From Cycas panzhihuaensis (taxonomy: Eukaryota > Cycadophyta): a stretch of DNA of 64,000 nucleotides. Of this stretch, positions 25,986-36,654 are shown in pieces. The notes beneath the pieces are model-generated. The model ran no database searches. It was not told the origin of the DNA and worked only from the letters and a program-made list of their open reading frames with translations. The DNA is taken from assembly GCA_023213395.1 (NCBI GenBank), contig CM041465.1, positions 31,317,741 to 31,381,740 on the forward strand. The letters run 5' to 3'. Made by a program: the position numbers and the translations under genes. How positions within the stretch are numbered: the first letter of the stretch is position 1; every line of letters begins with the position of its first letter.

Positions 25986-26669
25986 TGTTAAAAGGCAAGT
26001 TTACGTGCAATTTGCTTTAACATTGTTGACTAGAATTTTGTGTCTGTAGCCATTGAAATTAATCAACCTTCACATGTAAAATATGGTATGGCATTTATAT
26101 TCCTCTGCTTTAAAGAGGAGGCAGCACAGAAATGTGCATGAATTATTGAGAAGGATGTGTTTCTTTTAAGATCAAATACAAGTATTTGTCTCCTACTATT
26201 TTGGAGGGAAAGGTGATGAATTCGAGAAGAATATAATACTAGAGTAGAAGTTGAAGTCTATTAAAGAAAAGGTTCTAAAGTGTGACACATATGTTAATGA
26301 TTTGTGTGTGCCTTGGTTTATCTCTATTCAAGGATCATAATAATAACTAGATAAAACAAGCACAAGTAACACTAGAATTAATGTAAAACATGATATCATT
26401 CAAAAATATGGAATTACATCTGGTCCTCTTACAACTAGATGCATACTTGAATAGTACACAAGAATTACTATCGTAGCATCATGCTTACTATAGTAAGAAA
26501 AACTATGCACACATACACACATGCCTACTTCCTAAATTAACTTATTTTTTATACAATAAAAAATACGTGATTTAACCATTATTTCTTAGATGTGAAATGG
26601 TATGATAGTTTTATACAAAACAACTTTAGTTATGGATAAAATGGTTGGTTTTGTTCACTTACATTGAAC
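25986..26669. other. Unassigned stretch
   Basis: By nesting logic this is the right flank of the copia insertion and once continued from 19064. A plus-strand frame near 26040-26200 reads EINQPSHVKYGMAF and then EEAAQKCA before stops. It resembles an old coding fragment, but I cannot name a family. The rest shows no structure. Confidence 0.3.
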
Positions 26670-26990
26670 TATGAACTAGTTTTCATTATGACTTTAATTA
26701 TGATTTGATCATAATCACAATGTCAATTACACCCTAGTCATAATTGTTGCTCCAATAGTGACCTAGTGATAACCGATGCTCCAATAGTGACCTGGTCATA
26801 ACAATAATCTCAACTATGACCTAGTTATAACTACTATTCTAATTATGAACTAGTCACAACTGTAACCTTAACTATGGCCTGGTCATGACTGCGACATCAA
26901 CTATGACCCCATCATAACTATAATATCAATAGCTACTTGGTTGCAATTATAACTATGACCTAGTATGTATATGCAACTTCACCTACACAC
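26670..26990. repeat. ~30-bp minisatellite, second array
   Basis: About ten units of 28-30 bp follow the same core as the array at 3731-3907/6665-6790 (ACTATGACCTGGTCATAACT, then a CTCCAAT or ATCAAC spacer). The array ends at GCAACTTCACCTACACAC, close to the end sequence of the first array. It is continuous here, with no LTR inside. Flanks beyond the array differ, so the array or a larger repeat around it is dispersed. Confidence 0.85.
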
Positions 26991-28441
26991 ATCTTCCTTG
27001 TCACAAATTCAATGAGTTCCCTTACTCATTTTTAAATTTCAAAAATTTTACTCTAACTCCTTCCCCCTAAAATTTTTGAACAATAACCATCATACTTCTT
27101 CTCTTTCCTTACACAACTTATTCATTGATTGCTATGCATATATGAAGCTTTGCTACATACTAGTAGGTGGTACTCGTACCCCTTAAGATTGTCAATGATC
27201 AAACAAAATGTCAACATCAGATAGCACATCTAATTATGCCAAAGTAGGTTTCTCTCTAGAATGCAAATGTTTAATTTCTTCTATGAGTTCATTTTTTATT
27301 TGTTCAACCATACTCAAATCTTGATGTAGTTGATAAATTTTACTCCAAAATTTGTTGGTTTGTTTTTCTAGAATCCAAGCCCTTAACTTATATATGACCT
27401 CGTACAACCTAGGGGGAATGTCCTATTTATAGTTGGATTTAAATACCTACATCTAGTGATTTACAACATATATGTCTTTTACCCAATCTATAATAAATTA
27501 AAAAAAAAAACTAAATGGGCTTCAGTAGTGGCTAGTTTCTGCTCTAACTTTTATATCCTCTTCATGTTAGGGGGAGGTCTCCTGGTCCTCTACTCTAATT
27601 CAATTACCAATTGTCGAGTGACCTTTTCCAAGAAAGATGTCTTCCACTATGAGATGTCTTAGGGATCACAAGACATTGGGTTTAAGCCTTCTTCTGAAAT
27701 ATCTCCAAAAGGATCAAAATTAATGTCTAGTGGCTAACTATTTAATTGTTTCAAATTTTATGTCATCTCTTTGTTACATCGAGCTTGCTCCTTTTTGGTA
27801 TTTTTCTTCAGTACATTTTAGTACTATTGGTGTGGTTGTTTATGGCTATGTTGTAGGTCTATTAACTTCTTCCTCTATAGTGGTCAGATCTTCTCCTAAT
27901 TTCCATTTTCCTATTCTAATTTCTACATGTTTTAATCTCTTTTTCCTTATCTTTTCTCTTTTAGTCCCAGACCTACATCCTAGTCCAAGTTTACAAGGTT
28001 GTCTCTTCTCACAGTTTCTTATCTTCTTCTTCTTCTTCTTCTTTTGGACATGATTTTGGGTTTCTGGCCTAGCACTACTGTTGAATCTAAGTCTTTGCCT
28101 CCTTATGCAATCTCACTAATGGCATCGAACCATGCCCTCATTTCCTATTAAACGTTTTAGTCCATTTTACTAATATGGATTGTCCTTTATCTACTGATAG
28201 AAGTTTAATACTTGGACACTAAGAAAATAGTAACCCTTAGAGCAAAATTGAGTAGAAAAACATGATAGATTCAGTAGTGTTCCTTAGACTCTCCATCTTT
28301 TTTAAGAATCCATTGGAAACAAATTTAGCCTAATTAAACTTTTATCCTTTTAAAACCTTTATTAATATGGAATGCAAATGGCTTGGAACAAAATGGGTTT
28401 TTTGGCCTAATATAACTCTAGTAAATTGAAAGTATGCAAGT
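26991..28441 (-). pseudogene. Decayed minus-strand coding sequence of unknown family
   Basis: Minus-strand reading gives patches that look once-coding: LDINFDPFGDISEEGLNPMS near 27680-27720, and between about 27440 and 27237 an open stretch with YEVIYKLRAWILEKQTNKF and a charged, helical region ending in HSREKPTLA. The latter could form a short coiled coil. I do not recognise the family. The place beside the minisatellite suggests the N-terminal part of a retroelement gag. A plus-strand open frame at 27730-28053 is hydrophobic and T-rich and is probably a shadow. Confidence 0.3.
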
Positions 28442-28829
28442 TATAGGAAAATAAATCAATGGAGAACAGGGCAGAATATAAACAAATAATCATAGATCAA
28501 TACATAATTGTTGCATAAACACAAGATCCTCTGAATTCAATCCATTATTGTAGAGAGAGCATTACAAATGTCTAAAAGTAGGCAGTGTCTAAAGACACTA
28601 GGGTTGCACACCCCTCAAAATATATATTTTGGGGGAGGAGGGAAACTCCTCAACCCCTAACATTCAAATAACAATAAAATAATAACTTAACTCAAATTAA
28701 CTTAAATCAAATCAACCTTACCTTATACTTACCTACACATGTGAGCACCAACATGTGTAAATTTATGAGAGTGAGGTGTGCACTCCTGGTTGGAAGGTGG
28801 GAGTGGGGTGATGAGCATTAACCCTAACA
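28442..28829 (-). repeat. 3' LTR of element M
   Basis: On the plus strand it runs from TATAGGAAAATAAATCAATGG to ATTAACCCTAACA. It pairs with 56690-57082 throughout, including the GTCTAAAGACACTAGGGTTG block. Confidence 0.85.
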
Positions 28830-28841
28830 TTCTCCCCCTTA
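28830..28841 (-). promoter_or_regulatory. Polypurine tract of element M
   Basis: TTCTCCCCCTTA on the plus strand reads TAAGGGGGAGAA on the minus strand and abuts the LTR start (TGTTAGGG on that strand). Confidence 0.8.
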
Positions 28842-30184
28842 ATGATTATCACGAACAATGTATTCTCTTTAAACTTGTGGAAATTGTAATTAAAAAAAAC
28901 TTTAAAATTTTATCTTTTGGCTTGATCATTATCAACTCTTCTTATTCTTTTAGCAATGTATGTCCTTTTACCATTGAGTGGTGTAAAAAAATTGTAAGTA
29001 AATGAAGCTTGATTCAAATATAGATATGTGGCTGAAACTTTGACTTTGTCTCTTAGAATTTTAAGAAAACTTTGAACTTGAACTTTATCTTTAGCAGCTT
29101 CAAAGTTGTACTAAACAAATCCAGAATAAAGTGAAACTATACCGGTATGAAGATCAACAAAAGAACTATTCAATGAAACTGACCATTTTGAAAACGGGTT
29201 CCTGCAAGTTAATATTTAATGAATCAAATGTACAATCCTCTTTTTAAGGCCTAACAGGAGCTTGAGGCTCAAAATATTATAAAAATACTAATAAAGAAAT
29301 TATAGAATAATGTGGAATGGTCAAATATGGTTTAGAGAGATACTTCATATGCTTTTCAGTAAGAAAAACTTGAAAAATAATATATAAAAAGATGTAAAAA
29401 TGACAAATTGGAGGCTATTAAGTACCTCAACTTTGATGGCTTTAAAAATTAGAAAAAACACTTTAAAACTCATAAAAAATAGTGTCAGTTCAAAGAGAAG
29501 TGAGTTAGCTTCCCAATAAAACTGACGAATCTGAATTATGATGTAAAATAGAAAAGTTATAATAAAATTAGCAACAAGTACGTTTATGGTAAAATGTTTA
29601 AAAAATGCTAAATTGTCACTTTTGCTAATTAAAATAAATCTTAAAAAATAAAATGAATAGATGGTGATGATGTTTACTGATAATAGATGACTACAGAATA
29701 GATCTGGGTGGAAAATAATCTCCTGGTAATAAAATATAATCTAACAAAAAAATGATTTTATAAAAATAGTGTGAAAAGACTCTAAAAATTACTTATTGAC
29801 TTTAAACTGAATGAAAATGGATCAAATCAGCTCCAAATAAGTCATATGACCAATAAAAAACACACTACAAAAAATTCTAAATGCAATGGGATAGGTTTCA
29901 TCAAAAACTAATGACCTAGTCAAAAGATATGGCAAACATTTACCAAGTACCCTATGTGAAATGAAAAAAAAAAAATCTATATATATATATATATATATAG
30001 ATAATAAATATTATATTAGCCCTTTTTAAAAAATACTAACGATCACATAGAGGGCTTAATAAAGCCAAGAGCTAAAGTGTAAAAGGGAGTTAAATTTAAA
30101 AAGTCTGAATTTAAAATGTTATTAAATCTAATTAAATTTTTATTGAAATTTATAACAAATAAATAAATTTTGAATTCAATTTAC
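28842..30184. other. Interior of element M, 3' part, non-coding
   Basis: AT-rich, with stops in all frames that I read. A short AT microsatellite lies at 29976-29999. I see no domain, gene fragment or RNA gene. Confidence 0.4.
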
Positions 30185-30464
30185 TATTGGGTGTAATACT
30201 CAATTCCATTAGCCCTATGTAAACTCTCTCTATCTTTTGTATTCTATATTAGAGTTGTTTGTCACCTTGATATGTGTGCCACCTCTAAGTAGTCCAATGG
30301 GGTTCTCTCTCTAGTGGTAAGGTTATACTATAAGTATGTACTCTTATTTGTTCATAATTGAGTTTTGGCTAATTATTCAACATGGTGTCTATTTTGTATA
30401 TACTTCATCTTTTTGTTGCTCACTATTAGGGTTTGATATGCTTGTTACATTACTAATCCTAACA
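30185..30464 (+). repeat. 5' LTR of kinesin-carrying element
   Basis: It starts TATTGGGTGTAATACTC and ends CTAATCCTAACA. The partner at 33830 starts TGTTAGGTGTAATACTC, so the TG start has decayed to TA here. Confidence 0.93.
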
Positions 30465-30476
30465 TGGTATCAGAGC
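30465..30476 (+). promoter_or_regulatory. Primer binding site
   Basis: TGGTATCAGAGC abuts the LTR end and is complementary to the initiator Met-tRNA 3' end. Confidence 0.93.
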
Positions 30477-31298
30477 CCAAGGTTTAATACTTGGAGGCAT
30501 TTCTTGCAATCCCTAGTACATGTTATCCCTGTTTTTGAACTTTCAAGTCTTGTAAATTTTTTGATGTGTCTGTTTCATGACTTTGTCAAGTTGAAGATCA
30601 TTTCAAGTTATATCTGATGCATATTTTGTTATGGGACTGTTATCAGGTTTTGAAGGGCTATTTTGATGTTGATGAGAGGCTGTTTTCAAGCCCACTTTTT
30701 GAAGTTTTGTGGCTGTTTGAAGCATGTTGATACTGCTCAGTGGACATCTTCTCCACATGTGGCACCACAATAATATTACATGCAGGTGAAAGTCCACCAA
30801 ATGCTTTGTGTAGATCCAATTCTTGTTTAATTGCTTCCTTCATATGTCAGTGGACAGAGTGTTGCAGGAACTGTTAATAGTAATTGAGAGAGTACTTCTT
30901 GCTATCCGGAAGCTAGAAGAGACTCCATTTTTTTGAAGGCATTTGCAAATCTACAGGTGGATAAAGGTCATGCTATTTTTCTATTGATATGTACTCATTT
31001 TATGTGGAAAATATTCAAAAAATTTTTGTATCTAAGGCCTTCAAAATTTGGCCTGTTCTCATATATTTTTTCACCAAAAAAAAAAAAAAAAAAAAAAGAA
31101 GAAGGAAGAGGATCTGCCAATCTATTTGTTGGTGCTTAACCATTGTCAGATCTAGAGAGAGAAGGACTGCATATAAGATTTGAGCTGTCCATTAATGGAA
31201 TCACCTATCTAGAACAATATGGACTCTGCTCTTTTATTTCACCACGATGGTGGTTTCTAGTTACTGAGACTTAAAATGATAATGATAGCATTTTAGCA

Positions 31299-32242
31299 AT
31301 GAGTTTTGTTTATATTGAAATGGGCTCGGAAAATCACCTTTCTTTCAGTTTTGCATTGAATTCAAGCTGTTTAGAAAGAAAGTATGTCCAGAATATAAAT
31401 TCTTTGAAAGATAGTTGTAATTCAAAGAAATCAAATGGTTCAGAGTCATTAATTAGCAAAGAGGGGATGTAGAGTAGGCCAAGCTATGCGGAATTGGCTT
31501 CGAGAAAGGCCAAAGAAGCAGCTTCGTGTAGGTACCAAGTTGCGACATGGCTATAAGAAATGTTTAATAGAACCGTGAATTTATTACCAAATGAACCATT
31601 AGAAGAAGAATTTCACCTCAGATTACACAATAGACTTATTCTTTGTAATGACATCAACAAGGTTAATCTGGATCCGGGGGCAGTGGCAAAGGTTGTGGAA
31701 AACCTGGCTCCTTCACTTCCTTCTCCTGATGGAGCTACCTTGTTTGCAATTCAGTATTTCGAGAATGTGAGGAATTTCCTTGTTGCCATTGAAGAAATAC
31801 AACTTCTGACCTCTGCAGAGAATTGGAGACATTTCTGCATAATGGGATCTCGCACAGAGCTTGGGCCAAAAGGACCGTGATGCGACTCAGAACTGCATTG
31901 ATGGGACAAAAGATTCTGACCTTTTTAAGCATCTGATTTGGAACAGGGAGGCTCATCAACAAAGGTGGTGGATTCCATTCTAGCCTTGAAGACTTACCAT
32001 GATTGGAAACAAACTGGAGGGCATGGCCTTTTGAAATATGAGGTTAACTTAAAATTTCCTATAGGAGTAAAGCTTCTTATAAAACCACAGTCATCTTCTC
32101 AAGGGCCTGGGAAAAATTTAGATTTGCTTATGAATTCAACATCCAAGAACAATCAACAGCTATCCAAACAATGGGATCTTACTGAGAAAAATAATGAGCT
32201 CATTGAAGATATTAACAACTGTCATTCTCAGATTGTAGAGTA
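31299..32242 (+). pseudogene. Captured N-terminal fragment of a CH-domain kinesin-14
   Basis: From an ATG at 31299 one frame runs through ELASRKAKEAAS, then RYQVATWL, NRTVNLLPNEP, RLHNRLILCNDINKV, DPGAVAKVVE and QYFENVRNFLVAIEEIQLLT. After an insertion it resumes with ASDLEQGGSSTKVVDSILAL, then YHDWKQTGGHGL. This is the calponin-homology domain of plant KIN-14 motors (ILCN-x-x-N, PGAV-KVVE, YFEN-x-x-NFL, LALK-x-Y-x-x-W). In the intact protein this domain binds actin, followed by coiled coil and motor; no motor domain follows here. Two stops lie upstream of the CH domain (after about residues 58 and 86), and a 101-bp insertion disrupts it at 31813. It is in sense orientation inside an LTR element. 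The family call is secure; the exact paralogue is not. Confidence 0.88.
31804..31922. repeat. 101-bp insertion flanked by 9-bp direct repeats inside the kinesin fragment
   Basis: TTCTGACCT occurs at 31804-31812 and again at 31914-31922. Skipping 31813-31922 brings the CH-domain reading back together, apart from a 1-bp shift. No terminal inverted repeats were evident. It could be a transposon footprint with a 9-bp TSD, a retained exon or intron, or template-switch filler. Confidence 0.7.
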
Positions 32243-33249
32243 ATGGCACCCCTCCTCTACTTAATCTTTTGACCTGCAACTTCGACCCTCTATTCATAGG
32301 GGCGACCTGCTTCATCAATGGTGGTGCCCCTTGCAACATTACGAGACCTACATGCCATGGTGGTGACCTTTCTTCAACCTCACAGACCTGTAAACATTCA
32401 TGGTGGTGGCTCTAACTAGCTCTTACAAATCTTTTTGGTAGAACCCTAATCTATTTAGGGTTATCACATTGATAATCAATATTTGATAAATATTGTTTTT
32501 AGACATATTTGTTTACATTGCGGATGTGAGCTTTTATAAAGTGAGGTTAATTTTTTTTGTGGTTTAAAAATCAAATTTAATCATATTGGAAAATCTTTTC
32601 AGATCCATCCAGCCCCTTATCACTTTAGCCCCAGTCACATGGTGGGCTTATATGACCGACTGCCATCTCACGAAGGGGGCTAGTCCCTATTTCATCATTT
32701 TCAGCATTATTAAAGAGTACTTGTCACGTTTCTAACTGTATCTTGAGATTGGGAGGTCCGATTTCAGTTCCGTCTATTGCGTTGGATCCGTAACAGAGAG
32801 ACCTTTCATTTGACATATTTTGGAGTTGTTTTCATGGAGATTTTTTCATTCAAAGTCACAAGTTCCTATTTGTCTTCATTATTTTTTAGTTTCTTCAAGC
32901 ACATATTACATTTTCAAGGCTTCTTGATGTAATGTACCCCAAATGGGGGGGATGACATGTACTATGGACTTCTTTTTAGCTCTTAAAAAACCCATTGTGA
33001 TCATATTGTACTTCATTTATAAGAGAGAGTCACATGTGCTACACAAGTCATATACTATTTTTCAGTCATGTAAAAATTTCTAATGCTAGTTATTTTTGCC
33101 CATGGTGGCAAGTTGTTAGCCTAATAAGGCATCCTTTTAGCCCATTTGGCATGTTTGAGGCCATAGTGCCATTGTATTTCCAGCCATTAGATGCCGAAGA
33201 AATGGTAGTCCTATTGAGCAAGAGGTAGGACACACTTTTAGAAGCTACT
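32243..33249 (+). other. Non-coding interior of the kinesin-carrying element
   Basis: No open frame with recognisable domains. TGGTGGTG-rich stretches (32310-32410) lie just downstream of the kinesin fragment. The remainder is AT-rich. Confidence 0.4.
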
Positions 33250-33775
33250 CTTGCCTGCCATGTGTTATTTGCCATGTGCCTTATATATATTTTTTCCTAT
33301 TTGCACTCCCATATGAGCAAGGGGTGGGACCTTATACAACTACTCTTGCCAGCTCCTGATTGATCCACGTATACAAAGGGAGTTCCTACCCAACTGGTAG
33401 TTGCAACGGTTGATAACCCATACATTCTAGTAGATGGACTCCACTTCATATGGACTTCAGCAGCTTTCTTATTTAGTGCAGCAGTGTTTATGATCCAACA
33501 GACTTTTGGAGACTCCTGCCATGTGCCATGTGCCATGTGTTTCTTATATATATATTTTCTTGCTTGCACTCCCATATGAGCAAGGGGTGGGACCTTATAC
33601 AGCTACTCTTGCTAGCTCCTGATTGATCCACATATATAAAGGGAGTTCCTACCCAACTGGCGGTTGCAGCGGCTGATAACCCATGCATTCTGGTAGATGG
33701 ACTCTACTTCATATGGACTACAATGACTTTCTTATTACGTAGCAGTGGTTATGATCCAGTAGATTTTTGGAGACT
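33250..33775 (+). repeat. 263-bp tandem duplication
   Basis: The landmark CACTCCCATATGAGCAAGGG occurs at 33304 and 33567, 263 bp apart. Blocks such as TACCCAACTGG, GATAACCCAT and TTTTGGAGACT recur at the same spacing. The two copies differ by scattered substitutions and small indels. It lies just upstream of the polypurine tract and 3' LTR. Confidence 0.9.
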
Positions 33776-33819
33776 TAAGCTTATCATTGATATGACGACA
33801 TTTATGTAATTGACTATTA

Positions 33820-33829
33820 CAGGGGGGAA
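33820..33829 (+). promoter_or_regulatory. Polypurine tract of kinesin-carrying element
   Basis: CAGGGGGGAA sits immediately before the 3' LTR start at 33830. Confidence 0.88.
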
Positions 33830-34109
33830 TGTTAGGTGTAATACTCAATTCCATTAGCCCTATGTAAACTCTCTCTATCTTTTATATTCTATATTAGAGT
33901 TGTGGGCCACCTTGATATGTGTTCCACCTCTAAGTAGTCCAATGGGGTTCTCTCCCTAGTGGTGAGGTTGTACTATAAGTATGTACTCTTATTTATTCAT
34001 AATTGAGTTTTGGCCAATTCTCTAACATGGTGTCTATTTTGTACATGCTTCATCTTTTTATTACTCACCATTAGGGTTTAATATGCTTGTTACATTACTA
34101 ATCCTAACA
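33830..34109 (+). repeat. 3' LTR of kinesin-carrying element
   Basis: It starts TGTTAGGTGTAATACTC and ends CTAATCCTAACA, followed by the TSD TTTAC. Same length (280 bp) as the 5' LTR, with few differences by eye. Confidence 0.93.
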
Positions 34110-34929
34110 TTTACCTGCTGCCGCCATGATCGTGTAGTCGACATAGCATATGAATAGATATGGACAGATATTAAAATGATCAAACAAGAATGGGTTAACT
34201 GATATCACCAATAGAAAAAAAAAAAAAAAAAACATATAAATATATAAAATAAATAGGGAAACGGGTAGCTGCCGCCACCTCGTTGTGGTGCCACCACTCA
34301 TTTGTAGAGGGTCTTGGAGGCACCGTCGTTACTGTGTTGCCACTAGGAATAAGAAGCGATAGCAAGCCCTCAAACGATTAATCTAGTCCACCTTACAATG
34401 GAATATGATAGCTAAAACTGAATATTGTATACAAGATTAAGATCTAAGCTCTGTTAAATACGCTAGATTATACACATGGAAATATAATGACTGAACATGC
34501 ACTCTATGCATTCGTCACCTATATTTGGTTGGCAATGCGATCATTTATTTATTTATTATTTATTATGTAATTATATCATTTGCTAGAGGAAGTGCTCATG
34601 CCATTGAACTATGCTTTAAAGTATTGACTTGGTTGAGAGCCTGTTGAGCTTTTGAAATAATTTAAAGGAAAATGATAGATCAGATCTGTCCAGCAGAATA
34701 CTGTGTGAACATCCGGGGTCGTTTGAAGTTTAGAAGAAGTTGTTCATTCAGTGGCATTAGTGCATTGCAGTTGTTGTTGGTAGCGAAAAGTGACCTTTTC
34801 AAGGGTATATTGAAGAGTACATCATCAAGAAGTTTAGTATGGCTTTGTTGGCATTGTTGTCTATATAAAAGCCTCCCTTCGTGGCTTTCAATGGGTAAAC
34901 TAAGGATTTTAGAACTTATTAATAATAGC
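34110..34929. other. Interior of element M with no secure gene
   Basis: It contains an A-rich run near 34206 and two similar GCTGCCGCCA-type blocks (34116-34127 and 34269-34279). Open frames at 34672-34953 on both strands overlap and have no recognised domain. The plus frame may be the start of the PPR fragment that follows, but I cannot show it. Confidence 0.35.
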
Positions 34930-35389
34930 TTTGAAACTTTATGGAACAACTAGGTTACGTTGTCATTTTCTTAAGAAGTCGCCAAATATTGAGTCGCATA
35001 GGGTTGGATCATTGTGCTTACTATGTCATGAAGAGCATCGTTAAGACCCAATGCTGGGATATTTTAGACTTGTTGATGAATGATCACCAGGATGAAGAGT
35101 TATCTTCTAAGCTCCTTAACTTGTTACTTTGGATCTATACAAAGGAAGGGATGATTGAAGATAGTGTTGATATTTTTCATAGAATGATCAATAGTGGATT
35201 TATTCCTAGTATTTGAAATTGCAATAGAATTCTTAGAATACTGCGGGATTCAAATCTTATAGATCGAGCCCACAAAATATATAGACAGATACTTGACTGT
35301 AGTATTTCCCTGAGTATCGTGACTTTTAATATGATGCTAGATGCATGAGGGTAATGTGCAAGAAGCTCTAGAGTTATTGGTTGAAATGG
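34930..35389 (+). pseudogene. Pentatricopeptide-repeat (PPR) protein fragment
   Basis: The plus frame reads SSKLLNLLLWIYTKEGMIED, then SVDIFHRMINSGFIPSI, a stop, then NRILRILRDSNLIDRAHKIY, RQIL and [11 protein letters not shown]. After a frame change it continues [14 protein letters not shown]. These are consecutive degenerate 35-residue PPR units (pattern L-L-x-x-Y-x-K-x-G-x-x-x-x-A/S-x-x-I/F-x-x-M ... G-x-x-P). PPR proteins normally act in organelle RNA processing. Stops and a small deletion near 35341 show this is dead. It joins directly onto DRP2-like sequence at about 35390. Confidence 0.82.
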
Positions 35390-35578
35390 AGAATTTAATG
35401 CAGCTCTTAGACTCTATGCAACAAGCTATTGCTTTGTTAGCCAACGAGGATACAGAAGAACCCTCAAGGCAGAGTTCCACTTTTCTTAACATTGTCGCCC
35501 TTGGCAATGTTGGTACTGGAAAGTCAGTAGTATTAAACAATGACTTACAATTAACAAAAGATGGGAAAGGATTGTGCT
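35390..35578 (+). pseudogene. Dynamin-related protein 2 (DRP2) N-terminal fragment
   Basis: The frame reads [20 protein letters not shown], then [21 protein letters not shown], and after a deletion [10 protein letters not shown]. The GNVGTGKS stretch is the P-loop (G1) of the dynamin GTPase. The preceding region is the plant DRP2 N-terminus (L-S-D-S-M-x-Q-A-x-x-L-L-A-x-E-D). DRP2 acts in clathrin-mediated endocytosis. The G2 to G4 motifs and everything beyond are absent, and a stop occurs at 35578. The ORF 35341-35580 runs from PPR into DRP2 without a stop, so this is a chimeric joint. Confidence 0.82.
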
Positions 35579-35840
35579 AGATAGGATTAATATCAACTTT
35601 AGTAAGATAGGCTTTGGAACAGCCTTTAAATTATGCTCAGAATTATTTGGTTGACATGCTGGAGACTTGTGTTAAGAGGATTATCTATTTGGATTCTGAT
35701 CTTATTGTTGTAGATGATGTCACAAAGCTTTGGAGTATTATCCTGGGAATGTAAACCGTAGGAGCTCTAGAATACCATCATGCTAATTTTACCAAATATT
35801 TCTCGCCTTCTTTTTGGTTAGATGAGAAGCTGAGCTATTT
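35579..35840 (+). pseudogene. GATL-type glycosyltransferase family 8 fragment
   Basis: The plus frame gives [20 protein letters not shown], then [21 protein letters not shown], and after a stop TVGALEYHHANFTKYF and FWLDEKL. The [11 protein letters not shown] segment contains the D-x-D metal-binding motif of GT8 enzymes. The NYA-x-NYL and HANFTKYF blocks are typical of galacturonosyltransferase-like (GATL) proteins of cell-wall polysaccharide synthesis. The piece lacks both ends and carries stops. It follows the DRP2 fragment within a few bases, in the same orientation. Confidence 0.85.
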
Positions 35841-36640
35841 CTATTGATCCTTTAGGCCAAGTTGGATTCAGGCTAAGTTGAAAATTGAAGCAATATATTA
35901 GTTCAAATGCTCTTGTTGAATAGTTTATGTGCCTACTCTAGAATCATAAGGTGCTAGTGCTACTATTATTGTTGAGACTCTTGCAATTTTAGTTTGTGCT
36001 TGGGATAATCCACTAGGATTTTTTGAGGTTTTTCTAGTGTGGTGAAGAAAGAAACTCAGTAAAAGAGAACTGTTCTATGTTATGTTTTTTTTTTTCCTTT
36101 TTTGGCACGCTTTAACAACTTACTCCTACCACTTACTTTGGCATAGAATGAATGTTGGAGGTGCAGAAGCAGAGAAATAAAAAATTACTTTTCTGGGTGT
36201 TAGTACCATTCACGTGTGAACTTGTGGAAACTACATTGTTTTGATGTACTAGATGCCATTGTTTAATGTGACTGCAATAAAAGAAGCAAATTTCAGTCCT
36301 TAAGTAGGGGCTATAGTTTTTTTGGATTTCACAAGTAGGGGCCATAGTCTTTTTCACAGAATCCTATTGTTGATAATATGATGGAAATCTTACAGTTCAA
36401 AGAGACTTGAAGGTCACCTAAATAAAGGATACCAGATTGAAGATAAATACCTTTATTGTTTCATAACTTTTGAAGCACAAATCATTTCTTGTTTCAAGTG
36501 ATTGTGATTTGTAATATGTTTATCTATAGTCTTTTCTTAGTATGCCTAAATTCAATCTCATTTTGAGTATGAAATGAAGAAGAAATCGCTTCTCTTGGTG
36601 ATCTTATTTATAGAAAATTTTAGAATGTTCTTTTACCAAA
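35841..36640. other. Unassigned interior of element M
   Basis: Near 35945-36050 a plus frame reads GASATIIVETLAILVCAWDN then PLGFFEVF, which might be a further gene fragment; I do not recognise it. A poly-T/C run near 36087-36100 and AT-rich sequence fill the rest. Confidence 0.35.
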
Positions 36641-36654
36641 AATTATATATAATG

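Larger units (their letters stand above)
30185..34109 (+). mobile_element. 3.9-kb non-autonomous LTR element with captured kinesin-14 fragment
   Basis: LTRs of 280 bp lie at 30185-30464 and 33830-34109. A canonical primer site (TGGTATCAGAGC) directly follows the first and a purine tract (AGGGGGGAA) directly precedes the second. TTTAC is repeated exactly on both sides (30180-30184 and 34110-34114). The 3.37-kb interior has no gag or pol. It carries a kinesin-14 N-terminal fragment in sense orientation (31299-32242) and a 263-bp tandem duplication. It must have moved with enzymes from another element. Confidence 0.93.

Noticed and set aside
27730-28053. A 107-codon hydrophobic open frame that could be a membrane protein
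   Set aside because: Composition follows T-rich and CTT-repeat sequence, it ends in a poly-Phe run, and the minus strand of the same region looks more like former coding sequence.
30603-30843. Two overlapping minus-strand open frames in the kinesin-carrying element
   Set aside because: They overlap in different frames and match no family. They lie antisense in the leader just after the primer site.
34672-34953. Overlapping open frames on both strands upstream of the PPR fragment
   Set aside because: Neither shows a recognisable motif. One may be a decayed extension of the PPR piece, but I could not support a separate gene.
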